A stretch of 64,000 nucleotides of DNA from Nodularia sphaerocarpa UHCC 0038 (GTDB taxonomy: Bacteria > Cyanobacteriota > Cyanobacteriia > Cyanobacteriales > Nostocaceae). Positions 24,659-33,463 of the stretch are shown here, in pieces. A model generated the notes under the pieces. The model saw nothing but the letters and a program-made list of their open reading frames with translations, had not been told where the DNA came from and did no database searches. Numbering within the stretch: the first letter of the stretch is position 1; each line of letters starts with the position of its first letter. The DNA lies in assembly GCF_022376295.1 (NCBI RefSeq), contig NZ_CP060140.1:2856356-2920355 (forward strand), read 5' to 3'. The position numbers were made by a program, and so were the translations under genes.

Positions 24659-25339
24659 CTAGCTAAGATTTTGCTCAGAAATTCGCTGGTGAATATATTC
24701 TACAAGTTTTTCAACGGTGCAAGCTACTGGGCGATAACCATCACCACTTAGACACCAAGAAACTCCATGACTAGCCCCATCGTCTCCTCTCTCGATTCGG
24801 AAATTCTTCTCTGATCCTAAAAGACTATTATCATCAGGTATTTCAATCTCAAATTCATCTTCCAGCGCCATTGCAAGTTGACGAGTCTCAACTTCATTTG
24901 CACCTAAGTCATTAGATATGTGACTACTTAAAGTCACTCTATCCGACTCAACGCTTAACTCATCTATTATGATCTTTTTCACTTTTTCAAAAACTTCAGT
25001 ATAAGTCAACATGGGAGAAACCCAGTCGGATTGAAGTCGTGCTTGTTCTGCTTGTCTTTCAGCCTCAAATCTTGCTTGTTTTGCGCGTTGAGCTTTTTCA
25101 TCCGCTATACGTTGTTTCACCACTCCAATTCTGACATTAAGAAGATCACGTATAAAAGAAAATTCAACCTTATAACCACTCTGACTATAAATTTTTGTAG
25201 CTATATTCCATACTGTATCATCATGGTGGGACAGTAGATGATTTAAACCTTCGTCTGTCACTGGTATAATCTGATCTAAATGTTCATTAATCACTTTTTT
25301 TAGAATATTTAGCTCATATTCTTGATGATTTTTGTTCAT
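24659..25339 (-). CDS. Acyl-carrier-protein-like domain protein lacking the carrier serine
   Basis: A 226-residue protein. Residues 1-75 are helical and unrecognised. Residues 76-104 form a charged coiled-coil (EKAQRAKQARFEAERQAEQAR). From about 112 the sequence follows an acyl carrier protein: VFEKVKKIIIDELSV, SSHISNDLGANEVETRQLAMALEDEFEIEIPDD. The DSL phosphopantetheine site is replaced by NEV, with Glu149 at the serine position. A 34-residue insertion (about 173-206) precedes the last ACP helix (CTVEKLVEYIHQRI). It cannot carry a 4'-phosphopantetheine arm there, so a binding or structural role is more likely. Function is unknown. Confidence 0.65.
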   Translation of the reverse strand: MNKNHQEYELNILKKVINEHLDQIIPVTDEGLNHLLSHHDDTVWNIATKIYSQSGYKVEFSFIRDLLNVRIGVVKQRIADEKAQRAKQARFEAERQAEQARLQSDWVSPMLTYTEVFEKVKKIIIDELSVESDRVTLSSHISNDLGANEVETRQLAMALEDEFEIEIPDDNSLLGSEKNFRIERGDDGASHGVSWCLSGDGYRPVACTVEKLVEYIHQRISEQNLS

Positions 25340-25394
25340 AAAAACCTCGGTGAAAAAATGTTGTTATACGCCCACGAATGATTTTAATATGAAT

Positions 25395-25485
25395 AGGACT
25401 TACGCAAGAACTCTCTGAAACCCTCTTGACTTTGTGTCCTTTGTGTCCTTCGTGGTTCGTTTTTTCATAAATTTGCGTAAGTCCT
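25395..25485. mobile_element. MITE-like element with perfect 13-bp inverted ends
   Basis: A 91-bp non-coding element with ends AGGACTTACGCAA (25395-25407) and TTGCGTAAGTCCT (25473-25485). The interior TTTGTGTCCTTTGTGTCC resembles that of the element at 3785-3908, so the two may be one extended family. It lies between the ROK kinase gene and the ACP-like gene. Confidence 0.75.
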
Positions 25486-25498
25486 GATGAATTACAAA

Positions 25499-26446
25499 TC
25501 ATAAAACAGATTCAGCCAAAGCCACAGCACCCCAAAGCGGCGCATCATCACCCAAAGCCGCCGGCACAACTTTAAAATCAACTTCTGGTAAAGCCGTTTC
25601 CCGTGAAACCTTTCGCACCACATCCCACCAATTATCCCCAGCCTTAATTACACTCCCACCCAAAATAAACAACTGGGGATTAATCAAATTCGCCACATTC
25701 CCAATACCCACACCCAAAGCCCAAGCACCCTTAAATAAAACATCCTGCGCTAACTCATCACCTTGCGCCGCAGCATCACTCACCACCATTCCCGTAATCA
25801 AATCCAAATTATTACCCACCAACCCCCTCAATATTTTTCCTCTTTGCGGTTTATTTTCCAAAAATTCCCTAACATTCTTCGCCATATAAGGCCCCGACGC
25901 TAACCTTTCCACACAACCCCGCTTCCCACACAAACACACAGGCCCCGCAGGGTCTACAACTATATGTCCAATTTCACCAGCCATTCCGCCCACACCCCGC
26001 CAAGGCTTACCATTGAGTATCCAACCACCACCCACACCAGTGCTAATAGTGATATAAAACAAGCTGTGATTTCCCTCACCAGCACCAAAGCTGTATTCAC
26101 CCAAAGCAGCCACATTAGCATCATTGTCCACAGTCACAGGAACGCTAAACTCATCCTCTAGCAATTCTTTGAGGGGAATATTTTCCCAACCAGCCACATG
26201 ATGAGACAGTCGTACAGTTCCAGTGTCAGCATCTACAGGTCCCCCAAAACTAACACCAATCGCATCAGGTTTTTCTCCTTGCAATAAAGAATCTATCAAG
26301 GCGCGCATGATGTCCAAGTCAGTGCTAGCATTTGCATTAGCTGGCGAAAGACGACGTTCATAACTTAACCATTCCCTATCACCAGAATTTACCAATGCTG
26401 CGGCCAGCTTAGTTCCACCAAAGTCCAGCGCTAAAATTAACGTCAT
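25499..26446 (-). CDS. ROK family sugar kinase
   Basis: A 315-residue ROK protein, probably glucokinase-like, phosphorylating a hexose with ATP. Motifs are LALDFGGTKLAAAL (phosphate 1 loop), VTVDNDANVAALGE (sugar-binding Asn-Asp), STGVGGGWILNGK and the zinc-binding CLCGKRGCVE. The start at 26446 is set by the excellent ribosome binding site GGAGGAAATT directly upstream; the longer frame from 26500 is not needed. There is no N-terminal helix-turn-helix, so it is an enzyme and not a NagC-type repressor. The upstream ABC exporter is divergent. Confidence 0.87.
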   Translation of the reverse strand: MTLILALDFGGTKLAAALVNSGDREWLSYERRLSPANANASTDLDIMRALIDSLLQGEKPDAIGVSFGGPVDADTGTVRLSHHVAGWENIPLKELLEDEFSVPVTVDNDANVAALGEYSFGAGEGNHSLFYITISTGVGGGWILNGKPWRGVGGMAGEIGHIVVDPAGPVCLCGKRGCVERLASGPYMAKNVREFLENKPQRGKILRGLVGNNLDLITGMVVSDAAAQGDELAQDVLFKGAWALGVGIGNVANLINPQLFILGGSVIKAGDNWWDVVRKVSRETALPEVDFKVVPAALGDDAPLWGAVALAESVL

Positions 26447-26548
26447 AATTTCCTCCAAACATTCCCAAGAAAAACAGATAATTATCCTGAAACTACCCAA
26501 AAGCTGATAGCGTCAAACAATAGAAAATATCTTTGTGGAAGTTACAGC

Positions 26549-28273
26549 TTGAAAACTCGTTCTAATTACTGGCAATTATCACCTTATCTCCGACCCCATT
26601 GGCAAAATATTACCAAGGGATTTATTGGCATTATCGGTTATGTACTGGCGACGTTAACTTTAATTAATCTTGCGGGTAGATTGGCAAAACCCTTTGGTGA
26701 AGGTAATGTAGTAGCGATCGCCCAATTAGCTGGAATCCTGGTTTTAGTCTTTCTCGTGCGGGGCTTTTTTCAGTCCGTGCAAGATATGTACATGGCAAAA
26801 GTGGCTTTAAGGGTGGCTTTTGACCTCCGCAAGCGGGTTTACTCCCATTTGCAAAAACTGGATCTCACTTATTTTGAAACAGCAAAAGCCGGTGATTTAT
26901 CTTACCGTCTCACCGAAGATATTGACCGAATTGGGGAAGTTGTAAATAAAGGATTTCACGACTTTATCCCCTGCGCTTTGCAATTACTGGCTATCCCCAT
27001 CTACATGATTTACCTGAATTGGCAATTGACACTAGCGACAGTAATTGTTGCGCCACTGATGGGTATTTTAATTGGCTGGTTTGGGGAAAGGTTACGTAAG
27101 TATTCTCTCAAAAGTCAAAATCGTGTTTCTGGGTTATCGGCGATTCTCACAGAAGTATTTAGCGGTATTCGTTTAGTACAAGCTTTTGCTGCGGAAAACT
27201 ATGAAATCGCTCGATTTAGCAATGAAGCAGAACGCAGCTATCAAGCCAAATATTCTGCCGATAGACTAAAAGCTATTCAAATACCCATAGTGGGCTTTCT
27301 GGAAGCCTTGAGTGCAGTATCTTTAGTCATAGTGGGAGCATGGCAAATTGCCCAAAATAACTTAACTGTGGGCGAGTTTTTTAGTTACTTAACGGCGGCG
27401 GCGTTGTTAATTGATCCTATTGGTCATACTACTAATAATTACAACGAGTTTAAACAAGGTGAGGCATCCGTTGACCGCATTTTTGAATTGATGGCTATTC
27501 AACCAACGGTATTAGAAAAGCCCAATGCGATCGCCTTACCCCCAGTCAAAGGTAAAGTGGAATATAATCATGTTTCCTTTGCTTACAAACCCGGCGAACC
27601 TGTATTAAAAGATATCAGTTTATTGGCATTACCAGGAGAGGCGATCGCCTTAGTTGGTGCTTCCGGTGCTGGTAAAACCACCTTTGTGAATTTGCTTCCC
27701 CGCTTTTATGATCCAGAAGCCGGTGAAATCTTGATTGATGGTGTAGATATTCGCGATGTGAAGCTTCAGAGTTTGCGGCGACAAATTGGGATTGTTCCCC
27801 AAGAAACCGTGATGTTTTCCGGGACAATTGCCCAAAATATTGCTTTTGGTCAGAATTCCTTTGACATGGACGCAGTAGCAGAAGCCGCTAAAATTGCCAA
27901 CGCCCACCAATTTATTACTCAGTTACCAGAGGGTTACTATACTTGGGTGGGAGAGAGAGGAGTCAATTTATCTGGTGGACAACGCCAAAGAATTGCGATC
28001 GCCCGTGCGGTATTTCTCAACCCGCAAATCTTGATTTTAGACGAAGCCACATCCGCCTTAGACTCCGAATCAGAAGCCTTAGTACAAGAAGCCTTAGAAA
28101 GACTGATGCAGAATCGGACAGTATTTATTATTGCTCACCGTTTAAGTACAGTCCGAAGATGCGATCGTATATTAGTTCTGGAACAGGGACAACTTGTAGA
28201 ATCAGGAACCCACGAAGAACTGCTAAAACTGGAGCGACGCTACGCAAGATTTTACGCACAACAATTTAGTTAA
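26549..28273 (+). CDS. ABC exporter, fused membrane and ATPase domains (MsbA-like)
   Basis: A 574-residue half-transporter that would work as a homodimer. Residues 1-310 form six membrane helices. The nucleotide-binding domain has Walker A GASGAGKTT, Q-loop, signature LSGGQRQRIAIARA, Walker B ILILDEATSALDSE and the switch His in IIAHRLSTVRR. TTG at 26549 (MKTRSNYWQL) is the best start. Related Nostocales proteins move lipids or polysaccharide units, including in the heterocyst envelope, but this copy cannot be tied to that role from context. Confidence 0.88.
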   Translation: MKTRSNYWQLSPYLRPHWQNITKGFIGIIGYVLATLTLINLAGRLAKPFGEGNVVAIAQLAGILVLVFLVRGFFQSVQDMYMAKVALRVAFDLRKRVYSHLQKLDLTYFETAKAGDLSYRLTEDIDRIGEVVNKGFHDFIPCALQLLAIPIYMIYLNWQLTLATVIVAPLMGILIGWFGERLRKYSLKSQNRVSGLSAILTEVFSGIRLVQAFAAENYEIARFSNEAERSYQAKYSADRLKAIQIPIVGFLEALSAVSLVIVGAWQIAQNNLTVGEFFSYLTAAALLIDPIGHTTNNYNEFKQGEASVDRIFELMAIQPTVLEKPNAIALPPVKGKVEYNHVSFAYKPGEPVLKDISLLALPGEAIALVGASGAGKTTFVNLLPRFYDPEAGEILIDGVDIRDVKLQSLRRQIGIVPQETVMFSGTIAQNIAFGQNSFDMDAVAEAAKIANAHQFITQLPEGYYTWVGERGVNLSGGQRQRIAIARAVFLNPQILILDEATSALDSESEALVQEALERLMQNRTVFIIAHRLSTVRRCDRILVLEQGQLVESGTHEELLKLERRYARFYAQQFS

Positions 28274-28570
28274 AACTAAGTAAAAATCTGCTAATTTAGC
28301 TCGTAGTAAGGGCTTTAGCCCTTAATTCAGGACTAAAGTCCCGACTACAAACCTTTAAAAAGGACTCAACGAGAAACTGAATACCTAGTCCACTTCAATG
28401 GACTTTAGCTATTAGCCAGGAACTTAAGTTCCTGGCGGGTCAATACTGTTCGGTTAAGCAAATTCGTGAGCCGAAAACCCTTGTAGAGACGTTCCATGGA
28501 ACGTCTCTACATCCCTTAACCAAACCGTATTACCTCGCGGGTAGGATTTGCTATAATTCTTCATCCCATT
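28274..28570. repeat. Cluster of dispersed hairpin repeats
   Basis: No gene is present. From 28304 there are successive hairpins: AAGGGCTTTAGCCCTT, GGACTAAAGTCC, a GTCCA...TGGAC pair and GCCAGGAACTTAAGTTCCTGGC-type arms. A perfect 28-bp palindrome with centre CCATGG and outer arms GTAGAGACGTTC lies at 28483-28510. Such repeats are spread through Nostocales genomes. Confidence 0.65.
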
Positions 28571-28606
28571 AAAAAACGCCCCCCATTTCTGAGAGGCGAT
28601 TTTTAT
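28571..28606 (-). terminator. Rho-independent terminator of psbA
   Basis: Read on the minus strand, CGCC...GGCG with a G-rich right arm is followed by six T residues. It begins 17 bp past the psbA stop codon. Confidence 0.7.
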
Positions 28607-28623
28607 TCAGCTAAACTTAATGA

Positions 28624-29706
28624 TTAACCGTTGATAGCAGGTGCAGTTAAAGCAACAGGAGCAACATCAGCAGCAGCCAAATCTAGAGGGAAGTTATGAG
28701 CATTACGCTCGTGCATTACTTCCATACCCAAGTTAGCGCGGTTGATTACGTCAGCCCAGGTAGCGATAACGCGACCTTGAGAATCAATTACTGATTGGTT
28801 GAAGTTGAAACCGTTCAAGTTGAAAGCCATTGTGCTGATACCCAAAGCGGTAAACCAGATACCGATTACAGGCCATGCAGCTAGGAAGAAGTGAAGTGAA
28901 CGGCTGTTGTTGAAGGAAGCGTATTGGAAGATTAACCGACCAAAGTAACCGTGAGCAGCTACGATGTTGTAGGTTTCTTCTTCTTGTCCGAACTTGTAAC
29001 CGTAGTTTTGTGATTCGGTTTCGGTTGTTTCACGTACCAAGGAGGATGTCACCAAGGAACCGTGCATTGCGGAGAATAAAGAACCACCGAAGACACCAGC
29101 TACACCCAACATGTGGAAGGGGTGCATCAAGATGTTGTGTTCTGCTTGGAACACAATCATGAAGTTGAAGGTTCCGGAGATACCCAAAGGCATACCGTCA
29201 GAGAATGAACCTTGACCAATTGGGTAGATCAAGAATACTGCTGTAGCAGAAGCCAAAGGCGCAGAGTAAGCTACACAGATCCAAGGACGCATACCCAAGC
29301 GGTAAGATAGTTCCCACTGACGACCTAAGTAGCAAGCGCAACCGATCAAGAAGTGGAAAATTACCAATTGGTAAGGACCGCCGTTGTACAACCACTCATC
29401 TAAGGAAGCTGCTTCCCAGATTGGGTAGAAGTGCAAGCCGATAGCGTTAGAAGAAGGAACAACTGCACCAGAGATGATGTTGTTTCCGTAAATCAAGGAA
29501 CCAGCTACGGGTTCACGGATACCGTCGATGTCTACTGGAGGAGCAGCTACGAATGCAATGATGAAGCAGGTGGTAGCAGCTAGTAGGGTTGGGATCATGA
29601 GAACACCAAACCAACCGATGTAAATCCGGTTATCGGTGCTGGTGATCCATTCGCAGAAGCGATCCCATACGTTAGCGCTTTGGCGCTGTTGTAAGGTAGT
29701 AGTCAT
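28624..29706 (-). CDS. psbA: Photosystem II reaction centre protein D1
   Basis: A full 360-residue D1. It binds P680 chlorophylls, pheophytin, QB and the Mn4CaO5 cluster in the thylakoid membrane. The C-terminal metal ligands are all present (His332, Glu333, His337, Asp342, Ala344 in MHERNAHNFPLDLA), followed by a 16-residue extension removed by CtpA after Ala344. Residue 130 is glutamine (GRQWELS), the marker of the D1:1, low-light or standard form, as opposed to Glu130 of the high-light form. The gene is monocistronic with its own terminator. Other psbA copies are expected elsewhere in the genome. Confidence 0.97.
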   Translation of the reverse strand: MTTTLQQRQSANVWDRFCEWITSTDNRIYIGWFGVLMIPTLLAATTCFIIAFVAAPPVDIDGIREPVAGSLIYGNNIISGAVVPSSNAIGLHFYPIWEAASLDEWLYNGGPYQLVIFHFLIGCACYLGRQWELSYRLGMRPWICVAYSAPLASATAVFLIYPIGQGSFSDGMPLGISGTFNFMIVFQAEHNILMHPFHMLGVAGVFGGSLFSAMHGSLVTSSLVRETTETESQNYGYKFGQEEETYNIVAAHGYFGRLIFQYASFNNSRSLHFFLAAWPVIGIWFTALGISTMAFNLNGFNFNQSVIDSQGRVIATWADVINRANLGMEVMHERNAHNFPLDLAAADVAPVALTAPAING

Positions 29707-30099
29707 GTTTTTATAATTGCTGTTGTTTTTATGAATCAGGTAGGTTTTTTTACCTGTTGTTCACATACTAAACCATTTATTTAGATTTGTAAAGCTTTTT
29801 AACAAATATATTTACAATCACCCTGTGCAAACCTCCAAAACCCCATGCTGCAAGCAAAATCATATATTTGATGCAGTAGGGAATCTGAGCAAATCAATAT
29901 ATACTCACATCTTGCACCTACCCCTGGCGATGAGAAATCGCGGCTATACAAACAAAGTCCGCCTGCGCGGACTAACATAAAATTAAGGTTTTCAACCCGC
30001 GTAGGTGGTCACTGAGCTTGTCGAAGTGCGGGTTTCGCCTGGATGGTTCCGTGACTTCCAGTCGCCTGGTGCAAGATATGTGTATATATATAGTGTCGT
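29707..30099. repeat. psbA upstream region and dispersed repeat block
   Basis: The first ~70 bp after the psbA start codon form its leader, with a CAGGTAAAAAAACCTACCTG inverted repeat about 35 bp from the ATG. From about 29925 to 30075 lies a block of palindromic modules (AGAAATCGCGGCTATACAA, GTCCGCCTGCGCGGAC, GACTTCCAGTCGCC) of the family also seen at 349-440. The cofG promoter must lie within or next to it. Confidence 0.55.
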
Positions 30100-31071
30100 A
30101 TGCGAAATTCTCATTCTTCCACCGTCACCTATAGCCCGGCTTATACTATTGTTCCGACTTACGAGTGCTTCAATCGCTGTACATACTGCAACTTTCGCAC
30201 CGCACCAGGTCAAAGCCCCTGGATGACTTTATCGGTAGCAGAAAGCATTTTACTACAACTGCAAAGCCAACAAGTATGTGAAATACTCATTCTCAGTGGT
30301 GAAGTGCATCCCCATTCACCCCAGCGTCAGCAATGGTTTCAGAGGATTTATGATTTGTGTGAGTTAGCTTTGGTAATGGGATTTTTACCACATACTAATG
30401 CCGGAATACTGACTTTAGCGGAGATGCAAAAGCTAAAGAATGTCAATGTTTCGATGGGTTTGATGCTGGAACAGTTAACCCCAGCATTGTTAAAAACTGT
30501 TCATCGATACGCACCGAGTAAATTACCAGAAATTAGGTTGCAACAATTAGCATGGGCAGGAGAGTTGCAGATTCCCTTTACCACGGGTTTACTTTTAGGA
30601 ATTGGGGAAACTGAAGCTGATTGCTGGGAAACTTTAGCGGCGATATCTGAGTTACATCAGCGTTACCATCACATTCAAGAAGTCATCTTGCAACCCCACA
30701 GCCCAGGAAATCAGCAAAGCTTTGATGCAGTAGCTTTTGACCCTCATCAATTACCAGAAGTGATTGCAAAAGCACGTCAAATTTTACCGCCAGATATTAC
30801 AATTCAAATTCCGCCGAATTTAGTTCAAGATGATGGATGGTTACTGGCTTGTATCGAAGCTGGCGCGAGAGATTTAGGCGGAATTAGCCCCAAAGATGAA
30901 GTGAATCCTGATTATCCTCATATTCAGGAACAAGCTTTGAGAGAAATTTTACAGCCGGCGGGGTGGGAGTTAGTGCCACGTTTGCCTATTTATCCCCAGT
31001 TTGATAGTTGGTTGACGGGGGAATTGCAAAAAGCGGTTAAGCGATCGCGCAATGCTATGTTATTAGCATAA
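30100..31071 (+). CDS. cofG: FO synthase subunit CofG (radical SAM)
   Basis: A 323-residue radical SAM enzyme. The cluster motif CFNRCTYCNF (CxxxCxxC) is at about residues 23-30. Other family marks are EILILSGEVHP, PHTNAGILTLAEM and FTTGLLLGIGET. CofG works with CofH to build 7,8-didemethyl-8-hydroxy-5-deazariboflavin (FO). In cyanobacteria FO is the antenna chromophore of some DNA photolyases. No cofH is in the window, so the two are unlinked here. The start ATG is at 30100. Confidence 0.93.
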   Translation: MRNSHSSTVTYSPAYTIVPTYECFNRCTYCNFRTAPGQSPWMTLSVAESILLQLQSQQVCEILILSGEVHPHSPQRQQWFQRIYDLCELALVMGFLPHTNAGILTLAEMQKLKNVNVSMGLMLEQLTPALLKTVHRYAPSKLPEIRLQQLAWAGELQIPFTTGLLLGIGETEADCWETLAAISELHQRYHHIQEVILQPHSPGNQQSFDAVAFDPHQLPEVIAKARQILPPDITIQIPPNLVQDDGWLLACIEAGARDLGGISPKDEVNPDYPHIQEQALREILQPAGWELVPRLPIYPQFDSWLTGELQKAVKRSRNAMLLA

Positions 31072-31163
31072 TAGGTTGAGTGCGATCGCTAACCAAGAGC
31101 GATTACTTTACTACTGATTACTCAGAACATATACATCTACCTTGACTTTGCCCAGATTTGACA

Positions 31164-31625
31164 ATGATCAATGATCAGGAATTACTTCATGGCGCTGCGT
31201 TGATGCGGCTAGTTGATCATGGAGAACGTCTCACAATATCTCATGCATCTTGGATACATTCATCTATTTATCTAGTTGAAACTGAAACCAGTCAATCGGC
31301 TATTCTTTTTAAGGTTTCCAAAAAGCCCAAATCCGCATGGCCATTCACTTTAAGCAATCAAGAAGAATTAGCTTTAGCTACTCTGCATAGTAAATATCAC
31401 AGTATTTCCGTATTTTTGGCATTCATCTGTCATAAAGACGGTATTTGTTGCATCTCTGAAGACAGGCTTTGGACTATCTTAGACAAAAATTCTGGTATTG
31501 CAGGACAGCATATATCCATGTCTCGCAAGACACATGGTAGTTATCATATAAGTGGACCAGGTAGACAACAGATGGATCAGACAGTCCCTCAGAATGACTG
31601 GCCTCGCGTACTATTTTCTAATTAG
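31164..31625 (+). CDS. Small protein encoded before a Z1-domain ATPase
   Basis: A 153-residue soluble protein of unknown family, starting at ATG 31164 (MINDQELLHGAALMRLVDHG); TTG at 31158 is an alternative. It has alternating strands and helices (SIYLVETETSQSAILFKVSKK, FTLSNQEELALATLH, VFLAFICHKDGICCISEDRLWTIL). The order suggests a small alpha/beta fold of the kind seen in nuclease-like partners, but I cannot find a clear PD-(D/E)xK triad. The Z1 gene starts 10 bp after its stop codon, so the two are surely one transcription unit. It is probably a partner subunit of the Z1 protein. Confidence 0.6.
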   Translation: MINDQELLHGAALMRLVDHGERLTISHASWIHSSIYLVETETSQSAILFKVSKKPKSAWPFTLSNQEELALATLHSKYHSISVFLAFICHKDGICCISEDRLWTILDKNSGIAGQHISMSRKTHGSYHISGPGRQQMDQTVPQNDWPRVLFSN

Positions 31626-31635
31626 GACAACACCG

Positions 31636-33249
31636 ATGAGTAAGATTGATATTGCAACGGATGGATATTGTATTAATAAGGTTATTGACAGACTTAAAAG
31701 CAAAATTGGGGATACAGCCGCAGAACAATTAAAACAAACGGCTGTTGAAGTAGTCCAAAATTGTGTTGATGTCTACTCCAAAACTTTTGGTGATGGTGAT
31801 GTTGGTGCTACAGGTGCAGGTATTGTTAGTCAGCCTCACAAGGGAGAAATAGCTGATGGTACTACCGGACTAATTTATGGCAAAGTTCAAAGCGGTAAAA
31901 CCAATACTACCATTGCTACACTGGCACTAGCTCAGGCTAATAATTTCCGTTGCTTCATTGTGTTGACTTCTGATAATACATGGCTAGGTAAACAAACTGC
32001 TGATCGTTTTGTCCATCAGCTTAAAGGTGGACCAGTTGTGTTTAATTGGGAAGAATGGAGAAATGATCGACCAAAAGACTTTGCTGAAAGTAAATTGCTT
32101 CCCTATATCAAAAAAAGGGGAATTGTCTTAGTATCTACAAAGAATGTACGCCATTTAGATAACCTTCTTCAAGTTCTCAAGTTTACAAAAGCTAGTAGTG
32201 TACCCACTCTCATATTTGATGATGAAGCTGACAATGCTAGTTTGAATACAAACGAAGCAAAACAGAGTAAGAAAGGTAAAGCTACAATTCCAGATAGTCC
32301 AATTTTTATTAAAATCGGCGACATTCGGAAAGAGGTGGCTAATCATATATATATACAAATTACTGCAACGCCTCAAAGCCTTCTGCTGCAAAATCTTGAT
32401 CATCCCTGCAAACCTGTTTTCTGTGCTGCTTTGCCTCAGCCTGGTAATAGTTATATGGGAGGTGACTTATTCTTTGAAGACAATAGCCTCTATTCCCGTA
32501 CAGTTCAAGCTGAAGAATTAGATAGCTTAAAAAAACAGGACGGAGAGAATCTTAGTAATAACTGGGATATACCTAGTGGTCTTAAAGTAGCTCTTTGCTG
32601 CTTCTTCCTGGGAGCAATTTACAAAATGCCATCAGGAAATGAAGATGCTAAATATTCTTTTCTAGCTCATATATGTTACAAAAAAGATAATCACAAAAAT
32701 TTAGAAAAGATTATTAGTAGTTTTATTTTAGATATTGACAAAGCTATTTGCGGAGAATCTTCAATCACAAAACAAAGAGAAGCATTAAAATGTCTTAATG
32801 AAGCATATAAAGAATTAAGTAAGACAGCAGTTAATTTACCATCTCTCAATCAACTTATTGAAGAATTAAAACCTGAATTACAAAGTGTTAGACCAAAGGT
32901 TATTAATGCTAATAACCCAGATAAAGAACTAAAGTACAACCCTGGAATGAATATTCTTGTAGGAGGTAATAGGCTGGGACGTGGTGTCACTATTGATGGA
33001 TTAATGGTGACTTATTACCTTCGTGATGCCAAACAAAAGACGATGGATACAGTACATCAGCACGCACGGATGTTTGGTTATCGTCAGGAACTACTAGATG
33101 TGACTCGCCTTTTTTTACCTCAGCATATTTTAGAAGATTTCCGAGAAATACATGAAGCTGATGAAGGAATGCGCCAAGCTATAGGTGACGATCCTAAAAA
33201 TATCAACATTCAGCCTGTTTGGGTAGGCCGTAAACTAAAGGCAATCTGA
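31636..33249 (+). CDS. Z1-domain protein, superfamily II-like ATPase
   Basis: A 537-residue protein starting at ATG 31636. It shows helicase-type motifs: Walker A GKVQSGKT (residues 82-89), DDEAD (195-199), TATPQ (243-247), the Z1 core GGNRLGRGVTIDGL (443-456) and the motif VI-like QHARMFGYR (475-483). Z1 proteins were described as the ATPase of restriction-like systems that also carry Morc/MutL-type ATPases, nucleases and methylases (Iyer and Aravind). Here only a small upstream partner is present. Likely role is in phage or plasmid defence, by inference from the family. It is followed by a dispersed repeat and hflX. Confidence 0.82.
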   Translation: MSKIDIATDGYCINKVIDRLKSKIGDTAAEQLKQTAVEVVQNCVDVYSKTFGDGDVGATGAGIVSQPHKGEIADGTTGLIYGKVQSGKTNTTIATLALAQANNFRCFIVLTSDNTWLGKQTADRFVHQLKGGPVVFNWEEWRNDRPKDFAESKLLPYIKKRGIVLVSTKNVRHLDNLLQVLKFTKASSVPTLIFDDEADNASLNTNEAKQSKKGKATIPDSPIFIKIGDIRKEVANHIYIQITATPQSLLLQNLDHPCKPVFCAALPQPGNSYMGGDLFFEDNSLYSRTVQAEELDSLKKQDGENLSNNWDIPSGLKVALCCFFLGAIYKMPSGNEDAKYSFLAHICYKKDNHKNLEKIISSFILDIDKAICGESSITKQREALKCLNEAYKELSKTAVNLPSLNQLIEELKPELQSVRPKVINANNPDKELKYNPGMNILVGGNRLGRGVTIDGLMVTYYLRDAKQKTMDTVHQHARMFGYRQELLDVTRLFLPQHILEDFREIHEADEGMRQAIGDDPKNINIQPVWVGRKLKAI

Positions 33250-33463
33250 CGACAAAGCCTTTGCGATTAATTTTATAACGCATTTAGCCTGCGTAGGTAA
33301 GCTTTGTCTGTGTAGCCCCAGACTTCTAGTCTGAGGGTTCTAGAGCAAAATTCCCCAAAAATACAGAATGCTTCCTCCAAAAGAAAGAGCTTGCAGACAA
33401 AAGGCTGTTGTAAAATAGACATAAGTAAGAATTCGGGGGGCCATTTACTGGTCATAAACGCCT

